Part shown: one piece after another, positions 25,957 through 35,001 of the stretch
Numbering within the stretch: the stretch's first letter is position 1
How the letters are laid out: each line of letters opens with the position of its first letter
DNA from: Candidatus Krumholzibacteriia bacterium
Lineage (GTDB): Bacteria > Krumholzibacteriota > Krumholzibacteriia > LZORAL124-64-63
Length of the DNA stretch: 64,000 nt
Direction: 5' to 3'
NCBI GenBank assembly: GCA_016744705.1
Contig: JADGDU010000011.1
Coordinates: forward strand, 79,361-143,360
Notes under the pieces: generated by a model
Told to the model about the DNA's origin: nothing
Seen by the model: only the letters and a program-made list of their open reading frames with translations
Database searches by the model: none
Program-made: the position numbers and the translations under genes

Positions 25957-27297
25957 CTAAGTTTCCAGCAAAAGCAGGTTCGGGTCCGAAAGCTGGCGTG
26001 CCAATTCGCCCACAAAGCGGGCGGCATCAGCGCCATCAGCAATGCGATGATCGAAGGCCAGAGTCAGCGGTAGAATTTTACGAATGACGATTTCGCCATT
26101 TCGTACCACCGGTTTCTCCTGCACCCGGCCCATGCCCAGGATGGCCACTTCGGGATAGTTGATGGTGGGTAGCATGGCTGTTCCACCAAGAGGACCCACG
26201 TTGGTGATGGTGAAGGTGCCGCCTCGCATATCATCCGGGGGCAGTTTGCCTTCCCGGGCCAGGGTGGCTTTTTCAAACACATCATCAGAGATCTGCACGA
26301 TGCTCTTGCTCTGGGTTCCCTTGACGACAGGCACGACCAGGCCGCGGCCAGTGTCCGCTGCAAAACCGATGTTGTAGAATTTCTTGTAAATGATCTCTTC
26401 TTTGAAGGGATCGAGACTGGCGTTGAAAGCCGGGGCAGCTTTCAGGCCGGCTGTTACAGCCTTGATGACAAAGGCCATCAGGGTCAAGCGTCCGCCACTG
26501 CCACCGCTGCGGCGGTCGCGTTCCTTCACGCGGAAGGCTTCCAGGTCAGTCACATCAGCTTCATCCATATGAGCCACGTGTGGAACCAGAGTCATACTGG
26601 TGACCATCTTGCGGGCCACTTTGCGGCGGATGGAGCGCAGTTGCTCGATTTCCACCGGTCCGTCGGTGGAGAAGTCGGGTAGGGGTTCCAAATCCAGGAA
26701 AGGAATGGTGGCGGATGCGTGAGCGGCAAATTCGGCGAAGGCGGTGTCGTCTTTCACCTGGCTGGCCGGCACATGCTCCTTGTGTTCGACCTTCTCCGCC
26801 GGTACGGTCATTCCGTTTTCAGCGAAGCGGTGCACATCATCAGGAGTGATGCGGCCACCGGGTCCCGAAGGCGTTACCAGATTGATGTCCACTTTCAGCT
26901 TGCGAGCCAAGCGGCGAGTGGCTGGAGCGGCAGGCACCGGGCGGCGCACACCAGGGGTGGCGGCCGGTGCTACGGCTTCAGGCACAGGTTGTGTTTCAAC
27001 CTTGTCGGGCTGGGCAAAGGTGCTGTCGGCGGCGGTTTCTTCCGCCACAGCGGCTTCAGCGCTACCGTCATCAATGACGATGACCACATCGCCCACGTTG
27101 ACGATGTCGCCCACTTTGCCTTTCAGGGCCACAACCTTGCCTCCCACAGGGGAAGGAATGGTCACTGCGGCCTTATCGGTTTCCACATCGACAAGGGGTT
27201 CGTCCTCTACAATCTGGCCGCCTTCTTCCACGTACCATTTGAGAATTTCACCTTCGGCGATGCCTTCGCCCAGATCTGGCAGAATAAATTCGAACAC
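25957..27297 (-). CDS. Dihydrolipoamide acyltransferase (E2)
   Basis: The acyltransferase core of a 2-oxo acid dehydrogenase complex. One N-terminal lipoyl domain carries Lys42 in VETDKAAVTIPSP, followed by a Pro/Ala-rich linker, a peripheral-subunit-binding domain (TRRLARKLKVDINLVTPSGPGGRITPDDV) and the catalytic domain with the ending LAFDHRIADGADAARF (active-site His). A single lipoyl domain suits Gram-positive-type PDH or branched-chain complexes. The E1 genes precede it. Confidence 0.94.
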   Translation of the reverse strand: MFEFILPDLGEGIAEGEILKWYVEEGGQIVEDEPLVDVETDKAAVTIPSPVGGKVVALKGKVGDIVNVGDVVIVIDDGSAEAAVAEETAADSTFAQPDKVETQPVPEAVAPAATPGVRRPVPAAPATRRLARKLKVDINLVTPSGPGGRITPDDVHRFAENGMTVPAEKVEHKEHVPASQVKDDTAFAEFAAHASATIPFLDLEPLPDFSTDGPVEIEQLRSIRRKVARKMVTSMTLVPHVAHMDEADVTDLEAFRVKERDRRSGGSGGRLTLMAFVIKAVTAGLKAAPAFNASLDPFKEEIIYKKFYNIGFAADTGRGLVVPVVKGTQSKSIVQISDDVFEKATLAREGKLPPDDMRGGTFTITNVGPLGGTAMLPTINYPEVAILGMGRVQEKPVVRNGEIVIRKILPLTLAFDHRIADGADAARFVGELARQLSDPNLLLLET

Positions 27298-27308
27298 GTT
27301 CAGACTCC

Positions 27309-28289
27309 TTAAAAATCGAGCGTTTCTTCAATACCCCGAACCACGCTGGTCACGGTGGGGATATAGCTTTTTTCGCGTCCAAAGTATGGGGTGACCACGT
27401 CGTAAGCGGTGAGCCTTTTGACGGGAGCTTCCAGATACATCAGCGCATGATCGTTAATGCGGGCGACAATCTCGGAGGAGACGCCATAACTGCGGGGAGC
27501 CTCCTGGACCACCACGCAACGGCCGGTCTTTTTCACCGACTCCACAAAGGTGTCTCCATCCAGGGGAGAGATGGTCAGCAGGTCGATGATTTCGATGCTG
27601 ACACCCCGGGCTTTTTCCACCTCGGCAGCGGCCTTGAGGGTTTGGCGCATCATAGCGCCCCAGCTGATAAGGGTCAGGTCGGTGCCTTCCTGCACCACCT
27701 GGGCCTTGCCCAGAGGCATGACTTCTTCCTGATCGGGCACTTCTTCACGGAAGGCGCGGTAGGAATGTTTGGGCTCCATAAAGACCACCGGGTCCGGGTC
27801 GCGGATGGCCGCCACAAGCAAGGCCCTGGCATTGCGCGGACTGCTGGGGGTGACCACTTTGGAGCCGGGCAAATGCGCATAGGTGGCTTCACGGCTTTCA
27901 CTGTGGTGCTCCAGGGCGCGCACTCCGCCGCCATAAGGCATACGGATCACCATGGGCAGTGTGATCTGCCCGTGGGTACGCGAGCGCATACGGGTGGCGT
28001 GGGCTTCGAACTGTCCCATCATCAAATAACTGAAACCGGAGAACTGCATCTCGCAAACGGGACGCAATCCTGCCATGGCCATGCCGATGCTGGACCCGAT
28101 GATGCCCGACTCAGCCAAGGGGGTATCGATGACCCGTTCCTTGCCAAACTCATCCAGCAGCCCGTCCGTAAGGCGGAAAACTCCGCCGTCCTGGGCCACA
28201 TCCTGACCCAAAACCAATACGTTTTTATCCGAGGCCATCTCTTGTTTGAGGGCCATGTTGATGGCTTGCACCATGTTGAGCTTAGCCAT
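27309..28289 (-). CDS. pdhB: 2-oxo acid dehydrogenase E1 beta subunit
   Basis: The beta subunit of the thiamine-dependent heterotetrameric E1. Transketolase-type features are seen from the N-terminus: LGQDVAQDGGVFRLTDGL, DTPLAESGIIGSSIGMAMAG, MRMPYGGGVRALEHHSES and VVTPSSPRNARALL. Length 326 is standard. It overlaps the alpha subunit gene by eight bases. Pyruvate is the likeliest substrate from the alpha subunit sequence; branched-chain oxo acids remain possible. Confidence 0.93.
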   Translation of the reverse strand: MAKLNMVQAINMALKQEMASDKNVLVLGQDVAQDGGVFRLTDGLLDEFGKERVIDTPLAESGIIGSSIGMAMAGLRPVCEMQFSGFSYLMMGQFEAHATRMRSRTHGQITLPMVIRMPYGGGVRALEHHSESREATYAHLPGSKVVTPSSPRNARALLVAAIRDPDPVVFMEPKHSYRAFREEVPDQEEVMPLGKAQVVQEGTDLTLISWGAMMRQTLKAAAEVEKARGVSIEIIDLLTISPLDGDTFVESVKKTGRCVVVQEAPRSYGVSSEIVARINDHALMYLEAPVKRLTAYDVVTPYFGREKSYIPTVTSVVRGIEETLDF

Positions 28290-29373
28290 TGGCGCCCTCC
28301 CGCTTCACGTTTTCCAGATAGTCCTGGTGTTGTCGTTTGATTTCTTCGTGCTCGGTGCCGTAAACATTCAGGAAAGGCGCGTCCATCTGGAAATCGTCCC
28401 GGGCCTCGAATTCCTTGACGGCAGCTTCCACCTCGGCTTTGAGTTCGGCCTTGAGGGCCTCTTCTTTGGCATCGTTCCACAATTTTTTGGCCCGCAAATA
28501 TTTATCAAAGCGCACCAGTGGCTCTTTGGTCCAGGCCAGTTCTTCTTCTTCTTTGCCCCGGTATTTGGTGGGGTCGTCGGCAGTGGTATGCATCATCAGG
28601 CGGTATGTGACAGCCTCGATGAGGGTGGGTCCATCACCGCGCCGGGCTCGGGCCAGGGCTTCGGTCATGGCCACGTGCACAGCCAGGGGATCGTTGCCAT
28701 CGACCTGCACTCCGGGAATGCCATAAGCGATGGCCTTTTGGGCCAAGGTGGCGCTGGGGGTCTGATCAGAACGAGGGATGGAGATGGCCCACTGGTTATT
28801 CTGGACCACAAACACGGCGGGGGCTTTCCAGGCGGCCGCAAAGTTGAGGCCCTCGTGGAAATCGCCTTCGCTGGTGCCACCGTCGCCGATGAAGGCCACT
28901 GCTGCAGCATCTTCACCTTTGTAGCGGCTGGCGTAGGCCAAGCCGGCGGCCTGGGGGAACTGGCAACCAATGACCACACTAGTGGGCAAAAGGCGTAGAT
29001 CATCATCAGGCAAAATGTTGCCCTCTTCCCAGCCATTGTAGTAGTAGAGGGTGGACGTTAGCGGCTCGCCCCTCACGAGCCTGCCTCCGAGTTCGCGGAA
29101 AGCTCCTGCGAACCAGTCGTTCTTTTGCATGGCCAAAGCAGCGGGAATGCTGATGGCTTCCTGTCCCGTATTGGGTGGGAAGGTTCCCAGGCGGCCCTGG
29201 CGCTGGAGTTTGAGCATACGCTCGTCCAATTCCCGGGCTAAACGCATCCAACGATGCATTTCCAGCAATTGCTCGTCGCTCAGTTTGGGATCGAGCTTGG
29301 CATCAACCTTGCCGTTCTCGTTGAGAACCTGAAGATATGACACCGAAAATTTGGCGACCTCTTTGTTCGGCAT
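28282..29373 (-). CDS. pdhA: 2-oxo acid dehydrogenase E1 alpha subunit
   Basis: The thiamine diphosphate-binding alpha subunit. The GDGGTSEGDFHEGLNFAAAWKAPAVFVVQNNQWAIS motif region (ThDP/Mg binding) and the phosphorylation-loop-like YRLMMHTTADDPTKYR region are intact. The N-terminal TFPPNTGQEA and FRELG elements resemble pyruvate-type PdhA of Firmicutes. The start at 29373 avoids an unsupported 22-residue leader. First gene of the five-gene operon. Confidence 0.93.
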   Translation of the reverse strand: MPNKEVAKFSVSYLQVLNENGKVDAKLDPKLSDEQLLEMHRWMRLARELDERMLKLQRQGRLGTFPPNTGQEAISIPAALAMQKNDWFAGAFRELGGRLVRGEPLTSTLYYYNGWEEGNILPDDDLRLLPTSVVIGCQFPQAAGLAYASRYKGEDAAAVAFIGDGGTSEGDFHEGLNFAAAWKAPAVFVVQNNQWAISIPRSDQTPSATLAQKAIAYGIPGVQVDGNDPLAVHVAMTEALARARRGDGPTLIEAVTYRLMMHTTADDPTKYRGKEEEELAWTKEPLVRFDKYLRAKKLWNDAKEEALKAELKAEVEAAVKEFEARDDFQMDAPFLNVYGTEHEEIKRQHQDYLENVKREGANG

Positions 29374-29427
29374 TGCCGAAATCCTTTTCTGAAAGGGTTT
29401 ACTATCAAACAGCACAAACCCCGACCC

Positions 29428-29450
29428 GACGGCTCTCAAGAGTCGTCAAA
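29428..29450. promoter_or_regulatory. Imperfect palindrome upstream of dehydrogenase operon
   Basis: GACGGCTCT and AGAGTCGTC form a nearly perfect inverted repeat about 55-75 bases before the E1 alpha start. It sits in the 284-base divergent gap between that operon and ferritin, where promoters of both are expected. It may be an operator or a leader hairpin. Confidence 0.3.
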
Positions 29451-29657
29451 GCGGGGAGACGCTGAATTATGGGGCGCATAAGGGAAAAGCCGCTAAAAAA
29501 GACTAATATTATCGCCCTGAAAATGTTGAGCACATAATAAGGGAATTGGGGGGATCTGCAAACAACGCAATTCAAACTGGCAGTATGGCTTTCGGGAGGC
29601 TAATTTGAAGTCATATTAATCCAGCGGAACCCAACTCCAGCCCTAAGGGATAATGCC

Positions 29658-30179
29658 ATGATGTCTTCCAAAATGACCGATGCTTTGAATCAGCAAATCA
29701 ACGAAGAGTATTACTCCAGTTACATCTACCTGGCCATGGCGGCCTACCTCGAAGATCAAGACCTCGAAGGTATGGCTCACTGGATGCGCATGCAGGCTCA
29801 GGAAGAGTACCTGCACGGCATGAAAATCTTTGATTACATGATTGAGCGTGGCGCACGCGTCGAGTTAAAAGCCGTGGCCAATCCTCCCAAAGAATGGGAT
29901 TCCCCTCTTGCTTCTTTCGAGGCTGCTTTGGAGCACGAGCGCTTCATGACTGATAACATCAACAAATTGGCCGACCTGGCCATCGAAGAGCGGGATCACG
30001 CCACTAATAACGTCCTACAGTGGTACGTGACGGAGCAGGTGGAAGAAGAAGCCAACGTCGACGGCATCGTCAAAAAATTGCAGATGATGGGTGGCGGCGG
30101 ACAGGCTCTGTTCATGATGGATCGGGAGCTGGCCAGCCGGCCTGCACCAAGCATTGTGAGTGAGGCTGGTGGCGCATAA
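29658..30179 (+). CDS. ftn: Ferritin
   Basis: A bacterial non-heme ferritin of 173 residues that stores iron. The four-helix core and ferroxidase ligands are visible: NEEYYSSYIYLAMAAY (Glu, Tyr), AQEEYLHGMKIFDY (Glu and His), and EERDHATNNVLQWYVTEQVEEE. An AAGGGA site precedes the ATG pair at 29658/29661. It is divergent from the dehydrogenase operon and ends with a strong terminator. Iron regulation is likely but I see no convincing Fur box. Confidence 0.95.
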   Translation: MMSSKMTDALNQQINEEYYSSYIYLAMAAYLEDQDLEGMAHWMRMQAQEEYLHGMKIFDYMIERGARVELKAVANPPKEWDSPLASFEAALEHERFMTDNINKLADLAIEERDHATNNVLQWYVTEQVEEEANVDGIVKKLQMMGGGGQALFMMDRELASRPAPSIVSEAGGA

Positions 30180-30206
30180 GTCGCTTCTTCTGAGTGATTT
30201 GGTTAA

Positions 30207-30235
30207 GGCTCCGGGTAAAACCGGAGCCTTTTTTT
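30207..30235 (+). terminator. Ferritin terminator
   Basis: GGCTCCGG / CCGGAGCC with a six-base loop and a run of seven T. Classic intrinsic terminator, 28 bases after the ferritin stop; its T-run touches the end of the convergent gene. Confidence 0.92.
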
Positions 30236-30854
30236 ATGGCGAGCTCCACCCGGGAGGAACTTCCCGCATCTGGACAATGGTATCGTGGTCCATGGGCAAT
30301 CCCCGTTCCTCCAGTTTAAGGATGACCTTATCTTTAAAGTCCTGGGGTTTTTCCTGAAAAAGCCTGGCTTTCCCTGTCCAGCTTTCCACATCCACCCGGA
30401 AAACTCCGGTATGCTGCAGGGCCTTCTGATAAATTTTTTCATCTGGCAGGATGGGGCGGTGATGCCCTTCGGGCTGGTGTTTTTGCATCAGGGCCTGCAG
30501 GGCCAATGCTTTTTCTTCGAGATCGGAAACCACCACACAGCGACCTTTGATCTCCACTGATTTGAAAAGCTGGGTAGCGGGGCAGGCGTAATCGGGGCCA
30601 GTCCAGTTGGATGGGATATAGCTCAATTCCCAGGCCATGGTGAAACCTACTGGGCCGCCGCTATTGATCAGTTCAAATTTTTCACCGGCCAGGGCCCCGT
30701 GAAAATATACGGCCTGGTCCAGAGCAACAAAGTTCAAGGCAATGCTTCGGGGGTAACCATCATGGGTGATCAGGACCAGATGGCCTACGGGGCATTGCAG
30801 AGCAACTTGCTGGAAAAATTTTGTATCGGTGTGGAGGAAATCACTGCGTCTCAT
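30234..30854 (-). CDS. Pyridoxamine 5'-phosphate oxidase-like FMN protein
   Basis: A split-barrel flavin-binding protein of about 206 residues, close in style to the NimA/nitroimidazole-resistance group. Seen are QCPVGHLVLITHDGYPRSIALNFV, AVYFHGALAGEKFELI and the SVEIKGRCVVVSDLEEKALAL segment typical of the family. The start at 30854 is an ATG; a TTG at 30875 is an alternative. Substrate unknown. It is convergent with ferritin. Confidence 0.8.
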   Translation of the reverse strand: MRRSDFLHTDTKFFQQVALQCPVGHLVLITHDGYPRSIALNFVALDQAVYFHGALAGEKFELINSGGPVGFTMAWELSYIPSNWTGPDYACPATQLFKSVEIKGRCVVVSDLEEKALALQALMQKHQPEGHHRPILPDEKIYQKALQHTGVFRVDVESWTGKARLFQEKPQDFKDKVILKLEERGLPMDHDTIVQMREVPPGWSSP

Positions 30855-30999
30855 TCTGGACTGACCTGCTTCCAATGATTTGAAAAAACATGAGTGGCGA
30901 CAAGTGGTGGAGCTCTCCTGCTTGCCCTCGGCGTCATTTCATGCTAATCAAAGAGGGTTCCAAACACAACACTGACCCGCATGTGGAGGCATTTTAAGC

Positions 31000-32361
31000 A
31001 TGGCAGCATCTCCGAATAAACCCGCCTGTTTTAAGGCTTATGATATTAGAGGGACCGTACCTGGTGAGTTGAACTTGGATCTGGCCTACCGCATTGGCCT
31101 ATCAACGGCCCGTTTTCTGGATGGTAAGACATTCATTGTGGGCCGGGATTGCCGCCTTTCCAGCCAGGAACTCTGCTCAGCTTTGGCGCATGGTCTGACC
31201 GATGCCGGTGCCGATGTTTTGGACATTGGTTTGTGTGGAACGGAGATGGTTTATTATGCCACCTTTGCCCATAAAACCGATGGTGGCATCATGGTGACAG
31301 CCAGTCACAACCCCATGGACCATAATGGAATGAAGCTTGTCAGGGAAGATGCCAAACCCATCAGCGGAGACAGTGGGCTGGATGAAATCGGTGCCCAGGC
31401 CATGGATTGCGATCTGGAGCTGAGTGGCCGCCGGGGCACCGTCTCGCACCTGGATATTCAGGAAGAATTTGTGAAATACCTGCTCACCAAAGTGGACTCA
31501 TCAGCCTTCAAGCCTTTGAAGATTGTAGCCAACGGTGGCAATGGTTGCGCGGGCCCCGTGGTGGCGGCTTTGGCCAAGCACTTGCCCTGCGAATTCATCC
31601 CTGTGTTTGATGAGCCCGATGGCAACTTCCCCAATGGCATACCCAATCCTTTGCTGCCGGAAAACCGCAGCGCCACTGCTGATGCGGTGCGGGAGCACGG
31701 AGCCGATTTGGGACTGGCCTGGGATGGCGATTTTGATCGTTGCTTCTTCTTCGATGAGAAAGGTGATTTCATCGAGGGTTATTACCTGGTGGCCTTGCTT
31801 GCTGCGGCCAGCTTGAAACAGCACCCGGGCAGCAAAATTGTGCACGATCCACGCCTGACCTGGAACACCATCGATGTGGTGGAGAAGGCTGGCGGCATTC
31901 CCATCATGAACAAAACCGGACATGCTTTCATGAAAGAACGCATGCGCGCCGAAGATGCCGTCTATGGGGGCGAAATGTCCGCCCATCATTATTTCCGGGA
32001 TTTTGCCTATTGCGATACCGGCATGTTGCCCTGGTTGAATGTTGTGGCCGAGTTGTCTCGTTCGGGGAAAAAATTGTCGGCATTGGTGGAAGAAATGCAG
32101 GAGGCTTTTCCGGCCAGCGGTGAGATCAATCGGCGTCTGGCGGATCCGGACGCTGCTCTGGCCCGGGTGGAAAAAGAGTACACAGCTGCTGCCGTGGATG
32201 TGGACCGCACCGATGGTGTTTCCATGGATATGGGGCCCTGGCGTTTCAACCTGCGGCAAAGCAACACCGAACCTGTGATCAGACTGAATGTGGAGTCCAG
32301 GGGTGATGCCTCTTTGATGAAGAAAAAGACCGAAGAAATCCTGGCGCTTCTCGACCGATAA
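31000..32361 (+). CDS. Phosphomannomutase/phosphoglucomutase
   Basis: An alpha-D-phosphohexomutase of 453 residues. The active-site phosphoserine Ser102 lies in [11 protein letters not shown], the metal loop is DGDFDR, the sugar loop is GEMSAHHYF, and the phosphate loop is [15 protein letters not shown]. These are the ManB/AlgC-type PMM/PGM signatures, so it should interconvert hexose 6- and 1-phosphates for envelope polysaccharide. The downstream lipoprotein gene starts eight bases later. Confidence 0.93.
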   Translation: MAASPNKPACFKAYDIRGTVPGELNLDLAYRIGLSTARFLDGKTFIVGRDCRLSSQELCSALAHGLTDAGADVLDIGLCGTEMVYYATFAHKTDGGIMVTASHNPMDHNGMKLVREDAKPISGDSGLDEIGAQAMDCDLELSGRRGTVSHLDIQEEFVKYLLTKVDSSAFKPLKIVANGGNGCAGPVVAALAKHLPCEFIPVFDEPDGNFPNGIPNPLLPENRSATADAVREHGADLGLAWDGDFDRCFFFDEKGDFIEGYYLVALLAAASLKQHPGSKIVHDPRLTWNTIDVVEKAGGIPIMNKTGHAFMKERMRAEDAVYGGEMSAHHYFRDFAYCDTGMLPWLNVVAELSRSGKKLSALVEEMQEAFPASGEINRRLADPDAALARVEKEYTAAAVDVDRTDGVSMDMGPWRFNLRQSNTEPVIRLNVESRGDASLMKKKTEEILALLDR

Positions 32362-32369
32362 GGACAAAC

Positions 32370-34979
32370 ATGCTTTCCTTTTTCCTCAAGGTGGCGGCTG
32401 TTCTGGCCGTCATCCTTTTGTTGGCCGGGTGCACTAACCTGGCCGAAAACGATCTGGACAAAAAGGTGAGGGCCACTCTGTCCAGCCATCCTGATGGAGA
32501 AGATATCGGGCGTTGGTTCGATACACTTCCGGCCGGATCTTTGGAGCATGATGCTGCCCAGTGGATTTTGGCCTGGTTGCCCGACAGTGACCTGATTTCT
32601 CTGGATCCGGTGCTCTTGCAAGAACATGTTTCTCTGGCCTGCGACACTTACCGAAGCGTGCCCTGGCGTGAAAAAATTTCCCATGATACCTGGCTTCATT
32701 TTGTGGTTCCCCATCGGGTGAGTCAGGAACCTTTGCAACCTTGGCGCAGTGTTCTTGAAGCGGAGCTGGCCCCCGTTGTGGCTCCCTATGATTCCATGGA
32801 AGAGGCCGCTTTGGCTGTGAACAGGTGGTGCCGGCAACAGGCCACATACACCGCCACCAATGGCCGCGACATGGGTCCGCTGACGACCATGAAGCGGGGC
32901 CTGGGTCGTTGTGAAGAAGAGATGATTCTTACGGTTTGTGCCATGCGTGCTGCTGGCATTCCTGCCCGCACCTGCTCCACTCCCTATTGGACTTTTACTG
33001 ATGACAATCATGCCTGGGTGGAAGTGTGGGCTGGCAACGGTTGGTACTACGCCGAAAGTTGTGATGATCGACGTTGTTTGAATGATGCCTGGTTCAGCGG
33101 GTCGGCCAGCCGCGCGGGTTTTGTACGCAGCACGGGGTATGGCGAATTTGATCCCCGGCCCGAGCCTCTGTACCGGGCTCAGCATGGCGTAACGATCATC
33201 AACTCCACTGCCGTTTATACGGACCCCTTCCTGCTGCGCGCTTCGGTGTTGGGACATCCGGAGATGAAGGTGCAGGTCAATGTTCTGAACTACGGCACCA
33301 TCCGCGCCATTGCCAGCCTGGCTGAGGGGACAGATTTGCAGTTGGGGCCCGGGTCTTTTGCCCTGACTGCAGCGGCCCCTGATGACTCGGGGGATCTGTT
33401 GCTGAAGACTATCAGCGGGCAGCCGGGGCAGGTTCTGGAAGTGGTGCTGGACCCGGAGAGTGACCGTTACGATACAGAATCCAGCCCAGGCTTTTGGCTC
33501 ACTTATCCTGAAGCAGGATCCCGTCCCCACCGGGAAGAAATTCACGTCAGCGATGAAGAGAACAGGCACCACCGTCTGCTCGTGGCAGCAGATAAAGCCG
33601 ATCGGGAAAAGCGCCGCACCTTAGACGAATCTGAGATGGCTGTTCTGGATTCTCTGCCTGCTGATCTGAAGGAAGATTGGGACACCATTTTGAGCAAACC
33701 TTGTGAAAGCTTTTCACCCTTGGTGCGGCTGCTCACTTGGTACCGCGATCCTGCCAGCCGGCAGGCCCTGACTTGGCTGTTGGCTGATGCCGATGAGAAA
33801 GACCTCCTGGAACTGGATGAACGGATCATCAGAAATCATGTGGATCTGAGCCTGGAGGTTCGGGGAACCTTGCCTGATGATATTTTTAGGGAAGGGGTCC
33901 TGGCTTGCCGTATCAGCCGGGAGGCTGCCAGCAATTGGCGTCTGGATATGCCTGTTATTAAGAGGCCAGCCCATGCGGATGCGGCTGCCACAAGAGAACA
34001 CATGAGGAATGCCTTTGGCCAAAAGTGGGTCTTGATTGACCCCACCTATTTTGGCAACCCACTTCCCCCAAACCAGACATTTTTACTGGGCCGGGGCACG
34101 GAACGAGATTTGAAAATTGCCTTCGTAGGCTTGTGCCGGCGCAATGGTGTGCCCGCCCGTTTTCGGCATGGGATTGTGGAAATCTGGCAAGAGTCGTGGC
34201 AGGAACTCAACCCTCTGCCACAAACCGAAACTGGGTCCCATGAAGAACCGGTGGTCACTTCCGTGGCTTGGCTGGACTTGGGCCTGACCCGCGATGGCGT
34301 TCTCTGGCCTGAGGCCGAAAGTTATAGCCACTTCATGGTGTCCCGACCCGGAGAGGGTTTGTTGGACTCTCCATGGTGGGATCCGGTCATGGGACTCCAG
34401 GAGTGGGACGCGGGGGAGTATTGGTTTTGCGGCACCGTGCGTGTTCCCGGGGGTAATGCTTTTGGGAGGCTGACACGCTTCACTGTAGCAGCGGGCGATA
34501 CCACTGTGGTCCGGCTGCCTGTGGATCTTGAAGCCGGCGGGTGGGATCCGGCCTCTCTGGTGGATTCGGACCTGGAAGACTCGTTGCAGAACGTTTGGCC
34601 TGAAGTGGCAGCCCAACTGCCGTCCGCCGGATTGTACTTTATTTTCGAGCCAGGAGAGCCGGCCACTCGTATGATTCCCGTGCTGGGTCGTTTAAAAGAT
34701 CGGCTGGATGCTCGAGGCTTGGGAGTGGTGCCCGTCCTGAGCTCCGGAAATGCTGGTTTGTGGCGAGAAAAATTAAAAGATGCGGGACTGCCGGGAACTC
34801 TATATCTGGCAAATTCACTGGAAATGTTGAGCTGGCTATCCGGCCCCGGGAATCATGGCCCGGTGGTGATGCTAGTCTTACCAGAGGCCAACCACGGCCG
34901 CCCGGTTTTGCTGCGCTCAGGGTTGGATAATGGGATCGATTTTTCGGTTCATCTGGCTTTGGATCTATACCACGAGTAA
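32370..34979 (+). CDS. Transglutaminase-like lipoprotein
   Basis: An 869-residue lipoprotein (lipobox LAGC near residue 21). A transglutaminase/protease-like domain lies at about residues 140-240, with Cys181 in GLGRCEEEM and His214 in DDNHAWVEVW, and an acidic pair following (ESCDDRRC). The rest resembles a second, degenerate repeat: residues about 420-600 again contain a Trp/Leu-rich helical part like that before the catalytic domain (WFDTLPAGSLEHDAAQWILAWLPDSDL and VLDSLPADLKEDWDTILSKP...WLLADADEKDLLELDERII). The C-terminus has Ig-like and thioredoxin-like features. It probably modifies or cleaves envelope proteins. Confidence 0.82.
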   Translation: MLSFFLKVAAVLAVILLLAGCTNLAENDLDKKVRATLSSHPDGEDIGRWFDTLPAGSLEHDAAQWILAWLPDSDLISLDPVLLQEHVSLACDTYRSVPWREKISHDTWLHFVVPHRVSQEPLQPWRSVLEAELAPVVAPYDSMEEAALAVNRWCRQQATYTATNGRDMGPLTTMKRGLGRCEEEMILTVCAMRAAGIPARTCSTPYWTFTDDNHAWVEVWAGNGWYYAESCDDRRCLNDAWFSGSASRAGFVRSTGYGEFDPRPEPLYRAQHGVTIINSTAVYTDPFLLRASVLGHPEMKVQVNVLNYGTIRAIASLAEGTDLQLGPGSFALTAAAPDDSGDLLLKTISGQPGQVLEVVLDPESDRYDTESSPGFWLTYPEAGSRPHREEIHVSDEENRHHRLLVAADKADREKRRTLDESEMAVLDSLPADLKEDWDTILSKPCESFSPLVRLLTWYRDPASRQALTWLLADADEKDLLELDERIIRNHVDLSLEVRGTLPDDIFREGVLACRISREAASNWRLDMPVIKRPAHADAAATREHMRNAFGQKWVLIDPTYFGNPLPPNQTFLLGRGTERDLKIAFVGLCRRNGVPARFRHGIVEIWQESWQELNPLPQTETGSHEEPVVTSVAWLDLGLTRDGVLWPEAESYSHFMVSRPGEGLLDSPWWDPVMGLQEWDAGEYWFCGTVRVPGGNAFGRLTRFTVAAGDTTVVRLPVDLEAGGWDPASLVDSDLEDSLQNVWPEVAAQLPSAGLYFIFEPGEPATRMIPVLGRLKDRLDARGLGVVPVLSSGNAGLWREKLKDAGLPGTLYLANSLEMLSWLSGPGNHGPVVMLVLPEANHGRPVLLRSGLDNGIDFSVHLALDLYHE

Positions 34980-35001
34980 TGAATGCTCGCCGGAGATGGT
35001 T

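Noticed and set aside
29510..29600. Possible Fur box before ferritin
   Set aside because: AT-rich pieces such as CTAATATTATC are present, but none matches enough of the 19-base consensus to call.
32007..33572. A 521-codon antisense frame over the mutase/transglutaminase junction
   Set aside because: It covers parts of two well-supported genes and has no domain; a shadow.
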